DNA from: Gymnopus androsaceus JB14
Taxonomy: Eukaryota > Basidiomycota > Agaricomycetes > Agaricales > Omphalotaceae
Reading direction: 5' to 3'
Length of the DNA: 26,919 nucleotides
NCBI GenBank assembly: GCA_009733575.1
Contig: ML769913.1
Location: 7,913-34,831, forward strand
Shown here: positions 10,096-20,162 of the stretch, in pieces
How the letters are laid out: every line of letters starts with the position of its first letter
Numbering within the stretch: position 1 is the first letter of the stretch
Made by a program: the position numbers and the translations under genes
Notes under the pieces: generated by a model
Told to the model about the DNA's origin: nothing
Seen by the model: the letters and a program-made list of their open reading frames with translations, nothing else
Databases searched by the model: none

Positions 10096-10372
10096 GATTA
10101 ACGAAGATTTGGGTGCGAGAAAGTGAAATGATACTAGAAGAACGTTAACTTATAGTAAAATAACAATTCAGAAGCATGCCTGGCCGAAGAGTCGGAGCCG
10201 AACCAATTGTGGATTCCAAAACTCGGACCTTCGTTGGATCGAGCAGCGGAGAAAGAAATTACTTTAGATGGCTAGAAACATTGTTCATTCTATATACAAG
10301 CTCGTAGAATTCGCTATGAGAGATTCAAGCAGGATTCAAGCGCTTAAATTTAAATTAGGCGCTAACTTTAGA
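10096..10372. repeat. Dispersed repeat, copy B, adjoining the start codon of the 281-aa gene
   Basis: Counterpart of 4054-4247, with the same ordered blocks and two extra inserts (about 60 and 20 bp). It begins two bases upstream of the ATG at 10094, so it must form the promoter and 5' leader of that minus-strand gene. It ends in the 3' flank of the UstYa-like gene. As in copy A, caagcgcttaaa and ggcgcta close the block. Confidence 0.65.
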
Positions 10373-10478
10373 CCGTGTCACTTCCAGCTTCCACTATTGT
10401 CGCGGTCTACAGCTTCATCCATTTCTGATATTATCGGAATGACATTTGAGACTTCTTTGTTTATACTAAAAGCTACAA

Positions 10479-11156
10479 TCAAGTTAGGCCGCTATGCTCA
10501 AGGTATGCCTTGTTGTTCCTCTCCGCCTCGTCATATAACTTGGTCCAATCTCTGCAGACAGTATCATATCCTCTGGTGACTAGCCCCTGCACATTTCTGG
10601 TCGATTCCAGCCCTGCATCCAGGTTACAAAGAATGGACTGTCGTAAATAGTTTAGACAGTGTCGAGCTAACGCGTCTGTTTCGGAGCATGGCTGTCGCTC
10701 AGTACGACAGATGTACTCCTTGCGCAAAACGTCAAGGCATTCGAGCTGATGGAAGAGCGTTACTGTGTACGTCTCCGGACTGACCGAGTCGTCAGCTTGG
10801 ACATGAACTAGATGGCCGCCACTGGGAATAAGTCTTTCCCATTCCTCATCGCTTTCCTCTGTGCGCTCTAGTTGATAGTGGACGGTATCGCCCACCCAGT
10901 GAACTACTGGGTCACCAAAATTCACGGAGAACGTGAGTAAGTTTCCTAAACCTGGTTCAAATCTTGACTGAATTTATAATCGATAGATGAACTTACTTGG
11001 AATTTTCGTCGTCCAGGGAGTCTTCCACGAGAAAATTGTCAAAACAGCAAGTATAAGCCCCAATATCGAACCCAAAGCCCATTGGCATTTGGAAGATGGA
11101 GCAATAATCATCGGTGTGCCTTGCCAACCTTCATCGACATCGATGTCGTTACTCAA
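10479..11156 (-). CDS. UstYa-like (DUF3328) membrane oxidase, 210 aa, with altered HxxHC motifs
   Basis: UstYa-family proteins are short membrane-anchored enzymes that carry out oxidative cyclisation or halogenation in fungal RiPP and other secondary-metabolite pathways. Exons 11156-10997 and 10951-10479, with a 45-nt GT-AG intron, give 210 residues. Residues about 27-44 form the N-terminal transmembrane helix (ALGSILGLILAVLTIF). The lumenal part has VHYQLE, EWERLIPSGGHLV and both signature regions: LFHQLECLDVLRKEY, where the family usually has HQLHC, and LARHCLNYLRQSILC, where the family usually has HxxHC. Thus the fourth position of motif one is Glu and the first of motif two is Leu. The end YDTVCRDWTKLYDEAE is standard. 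It is transcribed divergently from the 347-aa membrane protein, with 463 bp between the two starts. Catalytic competence is uncertain. Confidence 0.88.
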
Positions 11157-11619
11157 ATACTTCCCTTACCACCCGGACCTAGGCCTTTATAAGATTCTGT
11201 ATTTCCGCTTAGCTACCTCATGCCCAGGAGTTCTTTCGAACGTTCTTGATTATTCGGTCGAGAGACCCTGAAACGCTGGTTGTCGGAGCCTATCTGATTC
11301 CGCGATGGAGCAAAGCCAATTTGGACATAGCTTGGAGCTGCTGGAGCGCGCGCGCGCGATGCCATCGAATTCTGAGTCCGGGTCTTGCTGGATATAGTAT
11401 TTTTTCGCCTGGCTTTTGCTGGTGCTACAACGTCCTATTGACGTGAATGGATCCTTGATACGCCCTGAAGAACAGCCATCACAGCCAAATTACCAGATCG
11501 ATTTACAGTGTACACAGCTTGAATCATTCGGTCTTTCAACGTTTAGGGATCTGAGTACCTCTAAGAGCCATGCTATTTAACGAAGGTCCTCAATCGTTCG
11601 ACCCTCATTCTTCTTTTCA
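11157..11619. promoter_or_regulatory. Divergent intergenic region between UstYa-like gene and 7TM gene
   Basis: 463 bp between two outward-facing ATGs (11156 minus, 11620 plus). It must hold both promoters. A run of alternating GC lies at about 11346-11358. No clear TATA box close to either start was found, and no known regulator site can be named from sight. Confidence 0.5.
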
Positions 11620-12841
11620 ATGTCGGACTATAGCCCAGATGAAACCAAGAGCCAACTCTTCGACGAAAACATGTGGCTTCAAGGCGCTCTCATTACTGCT
11701 GTTGGCTATGGAGCCGTCCTCACTCTCTTTATCCTCGCCTTTTACCTCCTATGTTCTCGCATTGATAGATGGAATGGGCGTTCCCACATCGCCTTCCTAG
11801 TCTACATCACGGTTCAGTTCATCCTCGCTACTTTATTCCAAGCTTCATCTGCTAGATTCACTCAACTCGCGTTCATCAACAATCGTGATTATCCCGGTGG
11901 ACCTGGCGCATATGAACTCAGCTTTTTCTCCATCCCGGTAGATATGCTGGGGAATACTGCATATGTGTTGTCTAACTGGCTTGCGGACGCTCTTTTGGTA
12001 TAATTTTTTTTTCTCTCTGTGCGATATCCAACTGATGTGAATTCTTCCTTTACAGCTGTGGCGTTGTTCTATCATATATAGCAACTGTCGATTCCCTCTT
12101 TGGATGATCATGGCATTCCCTAGCTTGGTAATGCTAGGCTCTGTAGGTATGTACTTCTACAACCTGCGAAATCTCACACCACCGTAACCAACCCTCTCAT
12201 AGCCAGCGGAATCCTCTACCTAATCCAAGTCTCCACAAGTTCACCTTTCCTGAACTCTTCTGCCAACTTTACAATCATCGACAGCTCTGTCTCACTCGGT
12301 CTCAACCTCATCCTAACAATCATGATCGTCAGCCGACTTATTCTCTACCGCTACCGCATATCCAGCACCTCTGGTTTTGGATCTACCACTGGCATTTCCG
12401 AGCGATATTACACTGGTGTAATTGCCATGATAGTGGAATCCGCCGCGCTATACGCAGCGTTCAGTTTGTTCTTCATCATCCCGTTCGGACTGGGAAGCTC
12501 AGTGGAAAATATCGCGTTTCAGGCGCTGAGTCAGGTTCAGGTGAGTTTTTTCTTGTTTTTTCCTGCCCAAATCTCAATTCATTGACTACCTACACATTTC
12601 ACAGATCATCGCTCCGCTGTTGATCATTGTCCGTGTCTCGCAAGGAAAAGCGTGGTCCACCGCTACGGCGCAAGAAATCCTCTCAGCCAAGGAAGGACTC
12701 GAACTCAAAACTGCACGAAAGGAATTCATGCCGCAGATGAGGTTTGCTTCTCGAGACAATACTAGCACTGTGCAAGTCGATGATAGTATGACGAAAAAAA
12801 CTACCAGTAGTACGGTTTCGATTTCTGACGATGTTGTTTGA
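11620..12841 (+). CDS. Seven-transmembrane protein, Agaricomycete orphan receptor-like family, 347 aa
   Basis: Role unknown; membrane topology suggests a receptor or transporter-like protein. Exons 11620-11997, 12056-12146, 12203-12540 and 12605-12841, with 56-64-nt GT-AG introns, join in frame to 347 residues ending at TGA 12839-12841. Seven hydrophobic stretches are visible, including LITAVGYGAVLTLFILAF, IAFLVYITVQFILATLF, FPLWMIMAFPSLVMLGSV and AALYAAFSLFFIIPFGL. Family hallmarks are FINNRDYPGGPGAYE between helices two and three, NWLADALLLWRC, IVESAALYAAFSL and QIIAPLLIIVRVSQGKAWS. The tail is polar and Ser/Thr-rich. Start: first ATG upstream of helix one, giving the MSDYSPDET opening usual in the family. 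A polyadenylation-like AATAAA follows 49 bp after the stop. The gene looks intact. Confidence 0.9.
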
Positions 12842-12890
12842 GTGGTGGTAGTAGAGCATGTAACAAAATACATAGGCGATCTGTAACCAA

Positions 12891-12896
12891 AATAAA
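12891..12896 (+). terminator. Polyadenylation-like signal of the 347-aa 7TM gene
   Basis: AATAAA lies 49 bp downstream of the stop codon, in an A/T-rich stretch. Fungal 3' ends often lack a strict hexamer, so this is a position-based call. Confidence 0.4.
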
Positions 12897-13827
12897 ATAC
12901 TTATCTTGTACTTATGTACTTAGATCACTCGTTTGTGTTTTTTGTATTTACTTATTTATTGTCCCTCTTGGTCCCCTCCCGATCATTAATTCAAGGTTAG
13001 ATTTTGGTTTATTCAGTACTGATATGACCTTGAATTACACCAAGCCGGCCATTGCAAGTTTGAACTTGGTTTTGACAGATTTCTGCTGTAAGTTGAACAG
13101 GTATAAAAAATCAATTGTAGTTAGCAACCCCTTTTGGGGCCCAATTTTCTTCGCTAACCCTGTCACCTTTCTGTCACACATTTTGAAACTGTCATTGTCT
13201 GAATCATTTTTTATGATGGCAATGATTTACTGAATTTCATCCATTTTTTAGACCAATAAGAGCAGAGTTGGAGCAGAGTAATGTGTTGGAGTAAAATAGA
13301 GCATTTGGTTCACTCTAAGCAAAAAGCCCTAGCAAATATGGGCATGAATCAATTCACAAATCACACACATTTTCATGCATTTCATTGTATAGTCACTGGA
13401 GTTTAGACTAAAAAATGTTAAAGAAGTATATAGTTTGGTCCAGAAATGATCGAGTTCTCTATGACCCCATCAAGTTTTCACCCCTATTCATGTTCTGGCA
13501 CCCCCAAACCCCCAACAATGCACAAGGTGAGTCACTGAAATGAATTATGATAAATGTTTTTTTCACTGTGTTTGTGCTGTAGAGGGTTGATAAACCATCA
13601 CAAAGTGATAAACTTGAAGAAGTTATAGACTGTAGAAAACTCAATTCTGCACTGAATTGATTATTACTTACATACTGATTGGGTCCATTCTGCTCAGAAT
13701 ATTCATTGAACATGCTTTTAAATTGCCAATGATTTATGCTCATCACTAGCAAATGTGCAGGGAATACATTCATAAGTATGACACTAGATACACTGTTAGA
13801 TCGCAGGCTCAGGAATAGCATACCCAC
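12897..13827. other. AT-rich intergenic stretch; no gene recognised
   Basis: Short open frames on both strands carry no recognisable motif or consistent splice signals. The region is low in GC and probably made of old repeat sequence, ending at the left edge of the 595-bp repeat. Confidence 0.5.
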
Positions 13828-14422
13828 TGATGAGTTAGATATGTGCTGGGTATGAAAACCAACCAAACAACAATCACCCCAATCAGATATAATCCAAAAG
13901 GTTTAATTTAATGCGAGGAAGGAGGTTGTCAAAGGTTCCCTCGACTACTAATTGATTCGAAGAGAAAAGCACTTGACAGTTGACACAGATAGTGCGCAAT
14001 GAACAAGGTTTTATATTTGGAGGGAGGTTTTGAAAAGCCAACTAACGTACGACGACACGCTGAACTAATCGAGGGGAAAGCAAACACCAAAGCACGGGTC
14101 AAGTACGCCGACTCAACAAACAACTTTGCGTATCTCGGGAGCCTTTACGTCGCCGCGCAATGATACTCCAACTCTCAGGGATTCCCGCGAGTTACCTAAC
14201 AAGCTTATACAACTGCCACGCAAGTCACTCGAGTAGGCGTTTTTAACACACTCAGCGAAGAGCGGGCAAGGGGTAGAATCTGTTGGTAAAGCTAGGTAAC
14301 ACTCCGAGAAGCTTCCTCCCTAAAACTAGACCAAGCCAACAGTTGGGTCCAAGACCTTTCCTAATCAACAACGGGCTCGTCGAGGTGTGCACGTTAGGCT
14401 CCACCTGCGGTCCTAAGACTGA
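13828..14422. repeat. 595-bp dispersed repeat, copy 1 (copy 2 at 25292-25946)
   Basis: Over 90 percent identical by eye to 25292-25946, from tgatgagttaga to cctaagactga. Apart from a 60-bp internal tandem duplication in copy 2, both copies have the same length. Flanks outside are unrelated. On the minus strand the unit ends in TAACTCATCA and carries an AATATAAAACC box about 150 bp inside that end, so it may be a solo LTR of an unidentified minus-strand retroelement, but typical TG...CA ends are not both present. Confidence 0.75.
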
Positions 14423-15560
14423 TGTGACCTCTCTTCGAGATGAAAACCAGGAATGCTCAACTTAATAGCCGGGAAGTAGAATGAACAGCCTCAGTATTAT
14501 CGAGGTTACAAGAAGGCCACCCGTTTCAAAGGTTGTAGAGGACAATGCAGACGCGTCTGAGCGTGTACGAATCACTACAGGTCCTAAGATAGAGCTGTGT
14601 TTCAGGTATCAAGTCTAACTTGTCATTCCGAGATAGAATAGCTACCCTTATATACTGAGCGAGATATATGAAAATAGGAAAATGAGAGAAACTGAGCGAG
14701 ATAGGATGAAACAGAGTAAGTAAAATAGAAAAGATAAATAATGTCCATATATGCGTGTATACTATGGTTTTGCCTCGATGTTTTCCTGCCTTGTTCGTTT
14801 GTCTTTCTCGATTGGGTCGACTTTTGGGATTTTGGTCCGAATCGACTCGAGTCATTTGCCTTTTTACAAGGCTCGCCAGTTCTTTTAGCAGAACAGCCCT
14901 CGGAAGTATTTCTATGTTTTTCCTTGCCAATGGGAGACTGGTTATTATCTCTAGTTCCACGTGGTCTCGAGTCTAGATGCCTGGTAGCATATGGATCTCG
15001 GTGAAACGCTGAGGCTCGGATAGAAACACTCCTTGGTCCTTCCGTGCTCTAGAAGTAGCTACAGCAAGTGGGTCATGTGGCCGCGTTGGACTGCCGCGGC
15101 TATATGCCTGGGTGCTTTCCAGTGAGCGTCAACTTTGAGGGCACCCGTTAGAGTACTTCCCCATCTCGGTCCACCTTGCTTTGTTTAATAAACTTGAGTG
15201 TCGTTTAGACTCCTCGGTGAGCTGATCGCGGAAGCAATGCCTTGTTAAGACTTCAATCCCTTGGGTATATCCTTCAATGACCTAGCCTAGTATAACTGGT
15301 ATGTGGGCTCGTTTATCTGCCTCGGTCAGCAACTTGTTATCCAACAAGCTTGCCTCGCTACACCATACCGCGCATAGGACTTTGATCGAGGTGCATTCAC
15401 AAAGTTAAGTATGGTACCATTGCGCATACCGTTACTCTGCAACCTCTTGGGTAGAATAGGTCCTCGGTAGATTTTAACTATCAGCTCGGGCTCACTATAG
15501 TTCTCTTATTGACCGTGTTTTGTTACTAACAGAACCTAGGATTATTGGTTCTGCGCAGTT
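14423..15560 (-). other. Possible degraded coding remnant next to the 595-bp repeat
   Basis: Minus-strand frames are unusually long and protein-like for this AT-rich part, interrupted by single stops: one stretch around 15330-15130 (ADKRAHIPVILG, then VIEGYTQGIEVLTRHCF and KRHSSLLNKARWTEMGKY) and another at 14960-14740 that is rich in Arg and Lys. They would read toward the 595-bp repeat, as the internal part of a retroelement would toward its 3' LTR. No reverse transcriptase, integrase or protease motif was recognised, so no function is claimed. Confidence 0.3.
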
Positions 15561-15693
15561 CTAGCCTTAGCCGAAAAATCGGCGTATCACCGCGAGAGAG
15601 ACATTTGGGCACGGCTGTCGAATTCGGCTAAAACGGTATTATCGTGTGGTGTCTGGAACGCCGCTTAAACCATATATGGGCATGTGAGTCATC

Positions 15694-15713
15694 TTAAACC
15701 ATATATGGTTTAA
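15694..15713. repeat. Perfect 20-bp palindrome
   Basis: TTAAACCATATATGGTTTAA is its own reverse complement. A partial second copy, ttaaaccatatatggg, lies at about 15665-15680. It sits within 15561-15956, a stretch in which no gene was seen. It could be a protein-binding site or the end of an old element. Confidence 0.7.
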
Positions 15714-15956
15714 CATTGACACATGATTCTGCCGAAATCAGACAGCAGCCGGTCGGACATGCCAAGCGCGCTTCCAGCACTACTGCTTGTGTGCCATGTT
15801 CAGGATGCGGTAAAGCGCGTTCTATGCCATTTCAAAGCTTCTGATAATGATTTTGTGTGTAGTAATTATACTTAACATGCTATTTGAGCCATTTTATACT
15901 TAATCTTAGTGAATGTACCAAGAATGTACCAACTTAACTTACTTAAGATTGAAGAA

Positions 15957-16105
15957 CATCAGCAAAACCTGGGTGATCCCACAGCAAGGTCCCCCTCTGT
16001 ACAGAACTGGACAGCTCTGTGGCTTCTGTGGATTGTATTGGGGCTTCTGTACAGTGCTGTACAGAAACCCACAGCAATCCACAGCTCACCCAGGTTATGC
16101 TGATG
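15957..16105. mobile_element. 149-bp foldback mini-element, complete copy
   Basis: Ends are inverted repeats: CATCAGCAAAACCTGGGTG at 15957 and, on the minus strand, CATCAGCATAACCTGGGTG ending at 16105. The inside is mostly inverted copies of CCACAGCAA-like words (CTGTGGATTG, then CCACAGCAATCCACAG) around CTGTACAGAAC and CTGTACAG palindromes, so one strand can fold along almost its whole length. No coding capacity. No target-site duplication could be recognised. Confidence 0.8.
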
Positions 16106-18000
16106 GATGCACTTTTTGGGATTTAGTTTGTACAATTACTGGCCTGAATGAAATAAAATGAATGAAAGAGTCAATTTCCCCTTTTGAACTTGGCTGCAAG
16201 CCTAGCAAAATCCAGTATCTTCATCCAGTTTCATTACCATTTTACTTATACAATTAAAAGATCATACTGAGTATTACCACTTCTACTTATTTTGAGAGAG
16301 AAGTATTAAATTATTGCCCAGTTGGCTGTTCAGAGCCATTTGGAACCCTTCCATTGGAGTGGCTCAGAATTCACTAATGTGCACACAGTGCAAGAAAATG
16401 TGAACAAAATGCAAGTCAAAGGAAAAAGGAAAGCTCAGTTTAGCTTGCTTCAACCAAGTTCTACTAAGCATATTATATTGCTGTACTGTGTGACAAAAAC
16501 ACTAGGGAAAGCAGGATGCATGCAAGGTGCACAGGCCAAGTGCATGTAGTGCCAGAAAGATTTTGGCAAAGTTTGAGTCAAATACAAAGAAACCACAAAT
16601 GAAAACCCAATTTAGCCTAGTCCAATCAAGTTTAGGCAGTATATGTTAGTGAGACCAAAAAACTGGGGTACATGCATAAGATTGAATAATGTGTGCTTGC
16701 AATTGAGCAGCAAATTGGTATACAATTGAGGCTATTGTTGCATAGCAATATCACATTGTATTATTGAAAATGAAGCAAGGAAAAAATTTAAATGTTCAGT
16801 TATGCATGCACGGATTGAACGGTGGACCTTGCGCATGCACCCTAAAAAGTGATGTTGGTATCAATGATATTCACAACTACACTAAGTTGCCATTCATACA
16901 CATGAGGCATATGATCTACTTTTTGAATTCCGGATCGCGATTCCAGATATGACACCAAGGCCGTAATGATTTTGGTTACTTCTCATCACCAAAGTTGGTT
17001 TAACCTGGGCCTGGGCGCACAGTGATGTTTACAGATCTAACCTGGTCATAAACACTATTAAATCAAATAAATGCTATGAATAAAGAGTGGGAGGAGGACT
17101 CAGGAGAGCAATTATCAAAAATTTCCAATTCCCTTGAAGATTCCCTGAGATAGGAAATCCAGTCAACAGCCCATGCGAGTGGCGCTGGGTGGTGAGCTGG
17201 GAAAGTTGGATGTGAAACGGCATCAAGTCGTAGTTTGATCAAACAAATAGGTAGTATCACCGGTAGTATCTCGTCTGAGTCATCTCAGTGGTGGCACATT
17301 CAAAGCAGCTTCGGTTCCTTTTCCTTCTCTCCGAAAGCCTTGATCTCAACTTGATCTTGTTCATCTCTCAAACTGATGCACCCGGTTTTCCGAGTCATTC
17401 AATACCAAAAACATCAGATATTAATCTGTTTCTCAATACACTCTTATTTTTGAGTGGCGAGTACATTTGCACACCAAGAGCACCCGGGTGTTTGTTCAAC
17501 AGATTGTTTAGTAATTTTGTAAACATCCTGCAGACAGTGCTTGCGTTGGTTTGCACAAACCAAACTTCTGTCCACAAGTGAAGTCCAAAGACTTTATTTA
17601 ACCTTGTACTTTGTCTATTGCGCTAAAGCTATACAAGTATTCTGAAAACACCACACAAGAAGGAATGCCAAAACTTTACTCTTAAACTCATCCTGGGCCC
17701 AGACCATTTTAATTTTTTCCTGATGCTTTAGATGAAGAGGAACAGGAAGAAGTAAACTTACTACTACTATTCATGTAACAGTACTATTCCCCTGCAATGC
17801 TCTGCAGTCTACCTTCCTCTTTGCAAGTTGAGCTTGTTGCCGACTCATCATTTGGAGTCAGCTTTTCCCTCGCAGGAGTCCACCTTAGGGCAGAGCCAAG
17901 TATCAATATATCAATCTATCCTCCCATTCGCTAATGACTGCATCTTCAATCATGATAGTTATTGTATATTATTTATATTATTCCACTAAAAAGATGCTTT
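16106..18000. other. AT-rich stretch without recognised genes
   Basis: Only short open frames without known motifs or coherent splice pairs. The one marked item is a 24-bp sequence, gtaatgattttggttacttc plus tcat, at 16963-16986 that recurs exactly at 26875-26898. Confidence 0.5.
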
Positions 18001-18008
18001 TCCCTTAT

Positions 18009-18236
18009 GGATTGAAATTCTCACAATCCTTCAATCTGATTGAAGTATAATTATAGTGTGAGAAGATTTCAATACCAGCAGATCTTGACTCTGCGCCATA
18101 AGTCAGGCTTGTCTATGGCTAACCAAGTCAGTGACCTAGAGCCATATGCTTCCATAAAATAAAATAACAAAGAGAATATTTCAAGTAGCGGCTGAAATAA
18201 TTTATTTCCCACAATGCTTCCGTCAGTAGCGGTGTG
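18009..18236. repeat. Relics of the 7148-7778 MITE family
   Basis: At about 18026-18056 the sequence CTTCAATCTGATTGAAG followed by tATAATTAT and GTGTG matches the right end of the 7.1-kb MITE. At about 18192-18236 ctgaaataatttatttccca, then atgcttc and ggtgtgag, matches the reversed left end. An outer inverted repeat (ttgaaattctcaca against tgtgagaagatttcaa) surrounds the first relic. The copy is scrambled and old. Confidence 0.55.
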
Positions 18237-18631
18237 AGCCAGACGACCAATTCACACATTTGGATAGATGATATATTGCCGCCGATCGGAATCTTTAAGA
18301 ATATCATCTCAGTTGCGTTCGTCAACTCAATAATGGACACATCGAATCCACTTGTCTCTCAGGGTGGTCAAACTCACGATCGGTAAGGCACGATTGAAAC
18401 ATCACTGACCTCACCAACGTAGAATGACTAAGAAAGAGTTCAAGGGCAATGAACAAAGCACATCGCCTTCTTGCATACCTCAAACTGCTATATTTCCTAA
18501 CGTATCTATGGTCCTCTGTGTGTCATCTACTAGAGTGGACCAATTATGCCGACTGGCTGAGCGAAATCTCTTGATGCTTAGTTATTATGCATCAGCACCC
18601 ACCGGAGTAAATCAATCATAGCTGTTGTTTC

Positions 18632-18639
18632 TATATAAA
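18632..18639 (+). promoter_or_regulatory. TATA box upstream of the DUF6534-like fragment
   Basis: TATATAAA lies 47 bp upstream of the ATG at 18686, preceded by a CAAT-like aatcaat word near 18610. Spacing fits a core promoter of a short-leader fungal gene. Confidence 0.5.
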
Positions 18640-18685
18640 CTCTGATATCTCTTCATTCCAGTGCCCCCACTTTGCTTCGAGAAAA

Positions 18686-19250
18686 ATGGGAGCATTGGAT
18701 ACAACTTTCGGCATGATTTTTAATGGATTGGTGATATCTTCAAGGTACGCATATAGCATTTTACATCCGCTTTAGCGTTGTTTTAACTCATCATTTGGCT
18801 ATTAGTCTTTTTGGAGTTAATGTAGATCAGGAGCCTGTTCTTTCTGTTATCGTCCGACTGAATATTGTTGATGAAGGTTCTGCAGTCCTACATTTACTTT
18901 AGAACCTATGATAGAGATCCTTTACTCACCAAAGCTATGGTGAGTTAATATCCGTTGGAGTTTAAGATGTGTTTGATTCACAGAGGCTAAGGTCGGGGTC
19001 ATCATGTGCGTGTCAGCATTGGTACCTCCTACAGGGACACTTACTTCAAAGTGGCCCGTTAAGACTGCTAGACGCAGCGGGCACATTATTCCTTGCTCGC
19101 GGGACCTATGCATATCTTGTCACTGGCTGGGGGAACCCGTCGAGCCTAGAATCTTTAAACTAGTAGGTTCATCAATGTGATTCTCCTTAAGCCCGGGCCC
19201 TCCCAAAGCTCATCATTATACAGTGGGATTTTTGTTAGTGCTTATCATGT
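18686..19250 (+). pseudogene. N-terminal half of a DUF6534-type seven-transmembrane protein; truncated
   Basis: DUF6534 proteins are orphan membrane receptors expanded in mushrooms. Proposed exons 18686-18744, 18806-18821, 18886-18939, 18986-19005 and 19064-19162, separated by introns of 61, 64, 46 and 58 nt with GT-AG ends, join in frame. They read MGALDTTFGMIFNGLVISS, SLFGVN, SYIYFRTYDRDPLLTKAM, AKVGVI and LLDAAGTLFLARGTYAYLV followed by TGWGNPSSLES. This is the usual order of family landmarks: first helix, the QxYxYFRxYxxD loop, second helix, and TYLVTNxGNP. A further piece, GIFVSAYHV, may follow a 61-nt intron (to about 19250). After that nothing matches helices four to seven and the sequence runs into a foldback element at 19459. 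Several very small exons are typical of the family. Either truncated by rearrangement or continuing in a form I could not see. Confidence 0.65.
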
Positions 19251-19458
19251 AGCTGGAGAATTGTACTTACAGACCAATGAGAACAGACTGACACTATCAC
19301 TACAGTAGGCAGCTCAGATTATAGATTGACACACGATATACTAACGTACAGCGCTAGGTCTTCAACATTTTTATTGTTCAGTGGTTGGTAAACTATCTAT
19401 CTATGTTAAACCTGTAGTAATGTCTGATGTTGAAGGATAGTTTCTTCGTCCGGCAGTG

Positions 19459-19590
19459 CATCAGCAAAACCTGTGAGATGGTCATAGGAGCCATAGCAAG
19501 CCATAGCGGGTCATAGCAGCCATAGTCCTGCACAGAACTATGAACTGCTATGGGTTCCTATGGCTTGCTATGAGTTTCTACGGGATCACA
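19459..19590. mobile_element. Foldback mini-element, left end (CATAGC-type units)
   Basis: Begins CATCAGCAAAACCTGTGAG, the terminal sequence of the 15957 element. The inside is a cluster of CCATAGCAA-like words on one arm and their complements (TTGCTATGG) on the other, around ctgcacagaact. The matching right terminus is not seen nearby. Confidence 0.65.
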
Positions 19591-20014
19591 AAGCTGTCAA
19601 TGCAGCTGTCAACCCATTTCGGCATCAGTGTCGCTGCTTGACAGCTGTTGGTTTCTCCCGCCAACACTATATAATGCATCGTCGTAACTTAGACTTCGAC
19701 GAGCTCTGTTTTTCCCCCCCTCAAGTCAATCCTGAGCCACTTGGGTTTGGACTTTGGCACGTAGTTGCATTTAAGCAATGTCTCTGACAGCGTGCGGGTC
19801 ACCACCTATGATATATACTAGTATTATTACAGATATGTAGTTATATTAATAGTTCTACTAGTTTCGCTATTCCTACTATGACTAGTACAATAATATGATT
19901 TTATGATTCCTTCATCCAATTTTGGTCTCGCAAAGTGCAACGAAGCAATTCAAAAGATTAATATATATTTGTATTGAATAGAGCCATTCCACAATCAAAT
20001 GCCTCGAAACCGGT
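19591..20014. other. Spacer between two foldback half-elements; no gene recognised
   Basis: Contains repeated gctgtcaa/ttgacagc words near 19592-19645, a c-run near 19715 and AT-rich tandem-like tagtat sequence near 19810-19880. One open frame spans about 19560-19787 but lacks known motifs. It could be an insertion inside one larger element running from 19459 to 20153. Confidence 0.4.
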
Positions 20015-20153
20015 ACATTCCATAGCAACCTATAGCAGTCCATAGCAATCCATAGTTCTGCACAGATGGGTACCTTGCTATGGGTGCTATGGGTGCTATG
20101 GGTGCTGCACAGAACTGTGCAGTTCTGTGCAGTACACCCAGGTTTTGCTGATG
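20015..20153. mobile_element. Foldback mini-element, right end (CATAGC-type units)
   Basis: Ends with CACCCAGGTTTTGCTGATG (20135-20153), the inverted terminus of the family. It carries ccatagcaa-type words, three successive gggtgctat copies near 20085-20105, and ctgcacagaactgtgcag, a palindrome. The left terminus is absent within this piece. Confidence 0.65.
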
Positions 20154-20162
20154 TGTTCTCAT

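Noticed and set aside
10479..10925. An intronless UstYa reading starting within exon two
   Set aside because: It would lack the membrane anchor; the spliced form with exon 11156-10997 keeps frame and supplies the helix.
11346..11358. Alternating GC run as a Z-DNA or regulatory element
   Set aside because: Too short and unsupported; noted only as part of the divergent intergenic region.
15908..16161. Overlapping open frames through the 149-bp foldback element
   Set aside because: They are created by the element's repeat words, not by a gene.
19560..19787. Open frame of 75 codons on the plus strand
   Set aside because: It begins inside a foldback element and has no recognisable features.
19459..20153. 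One single 695-bp foldback element
   Set aside because: Termini at both ends would fit, but no target-site duplication is seen and the middle has no family sequence, so two pieces are reported with this option noted.
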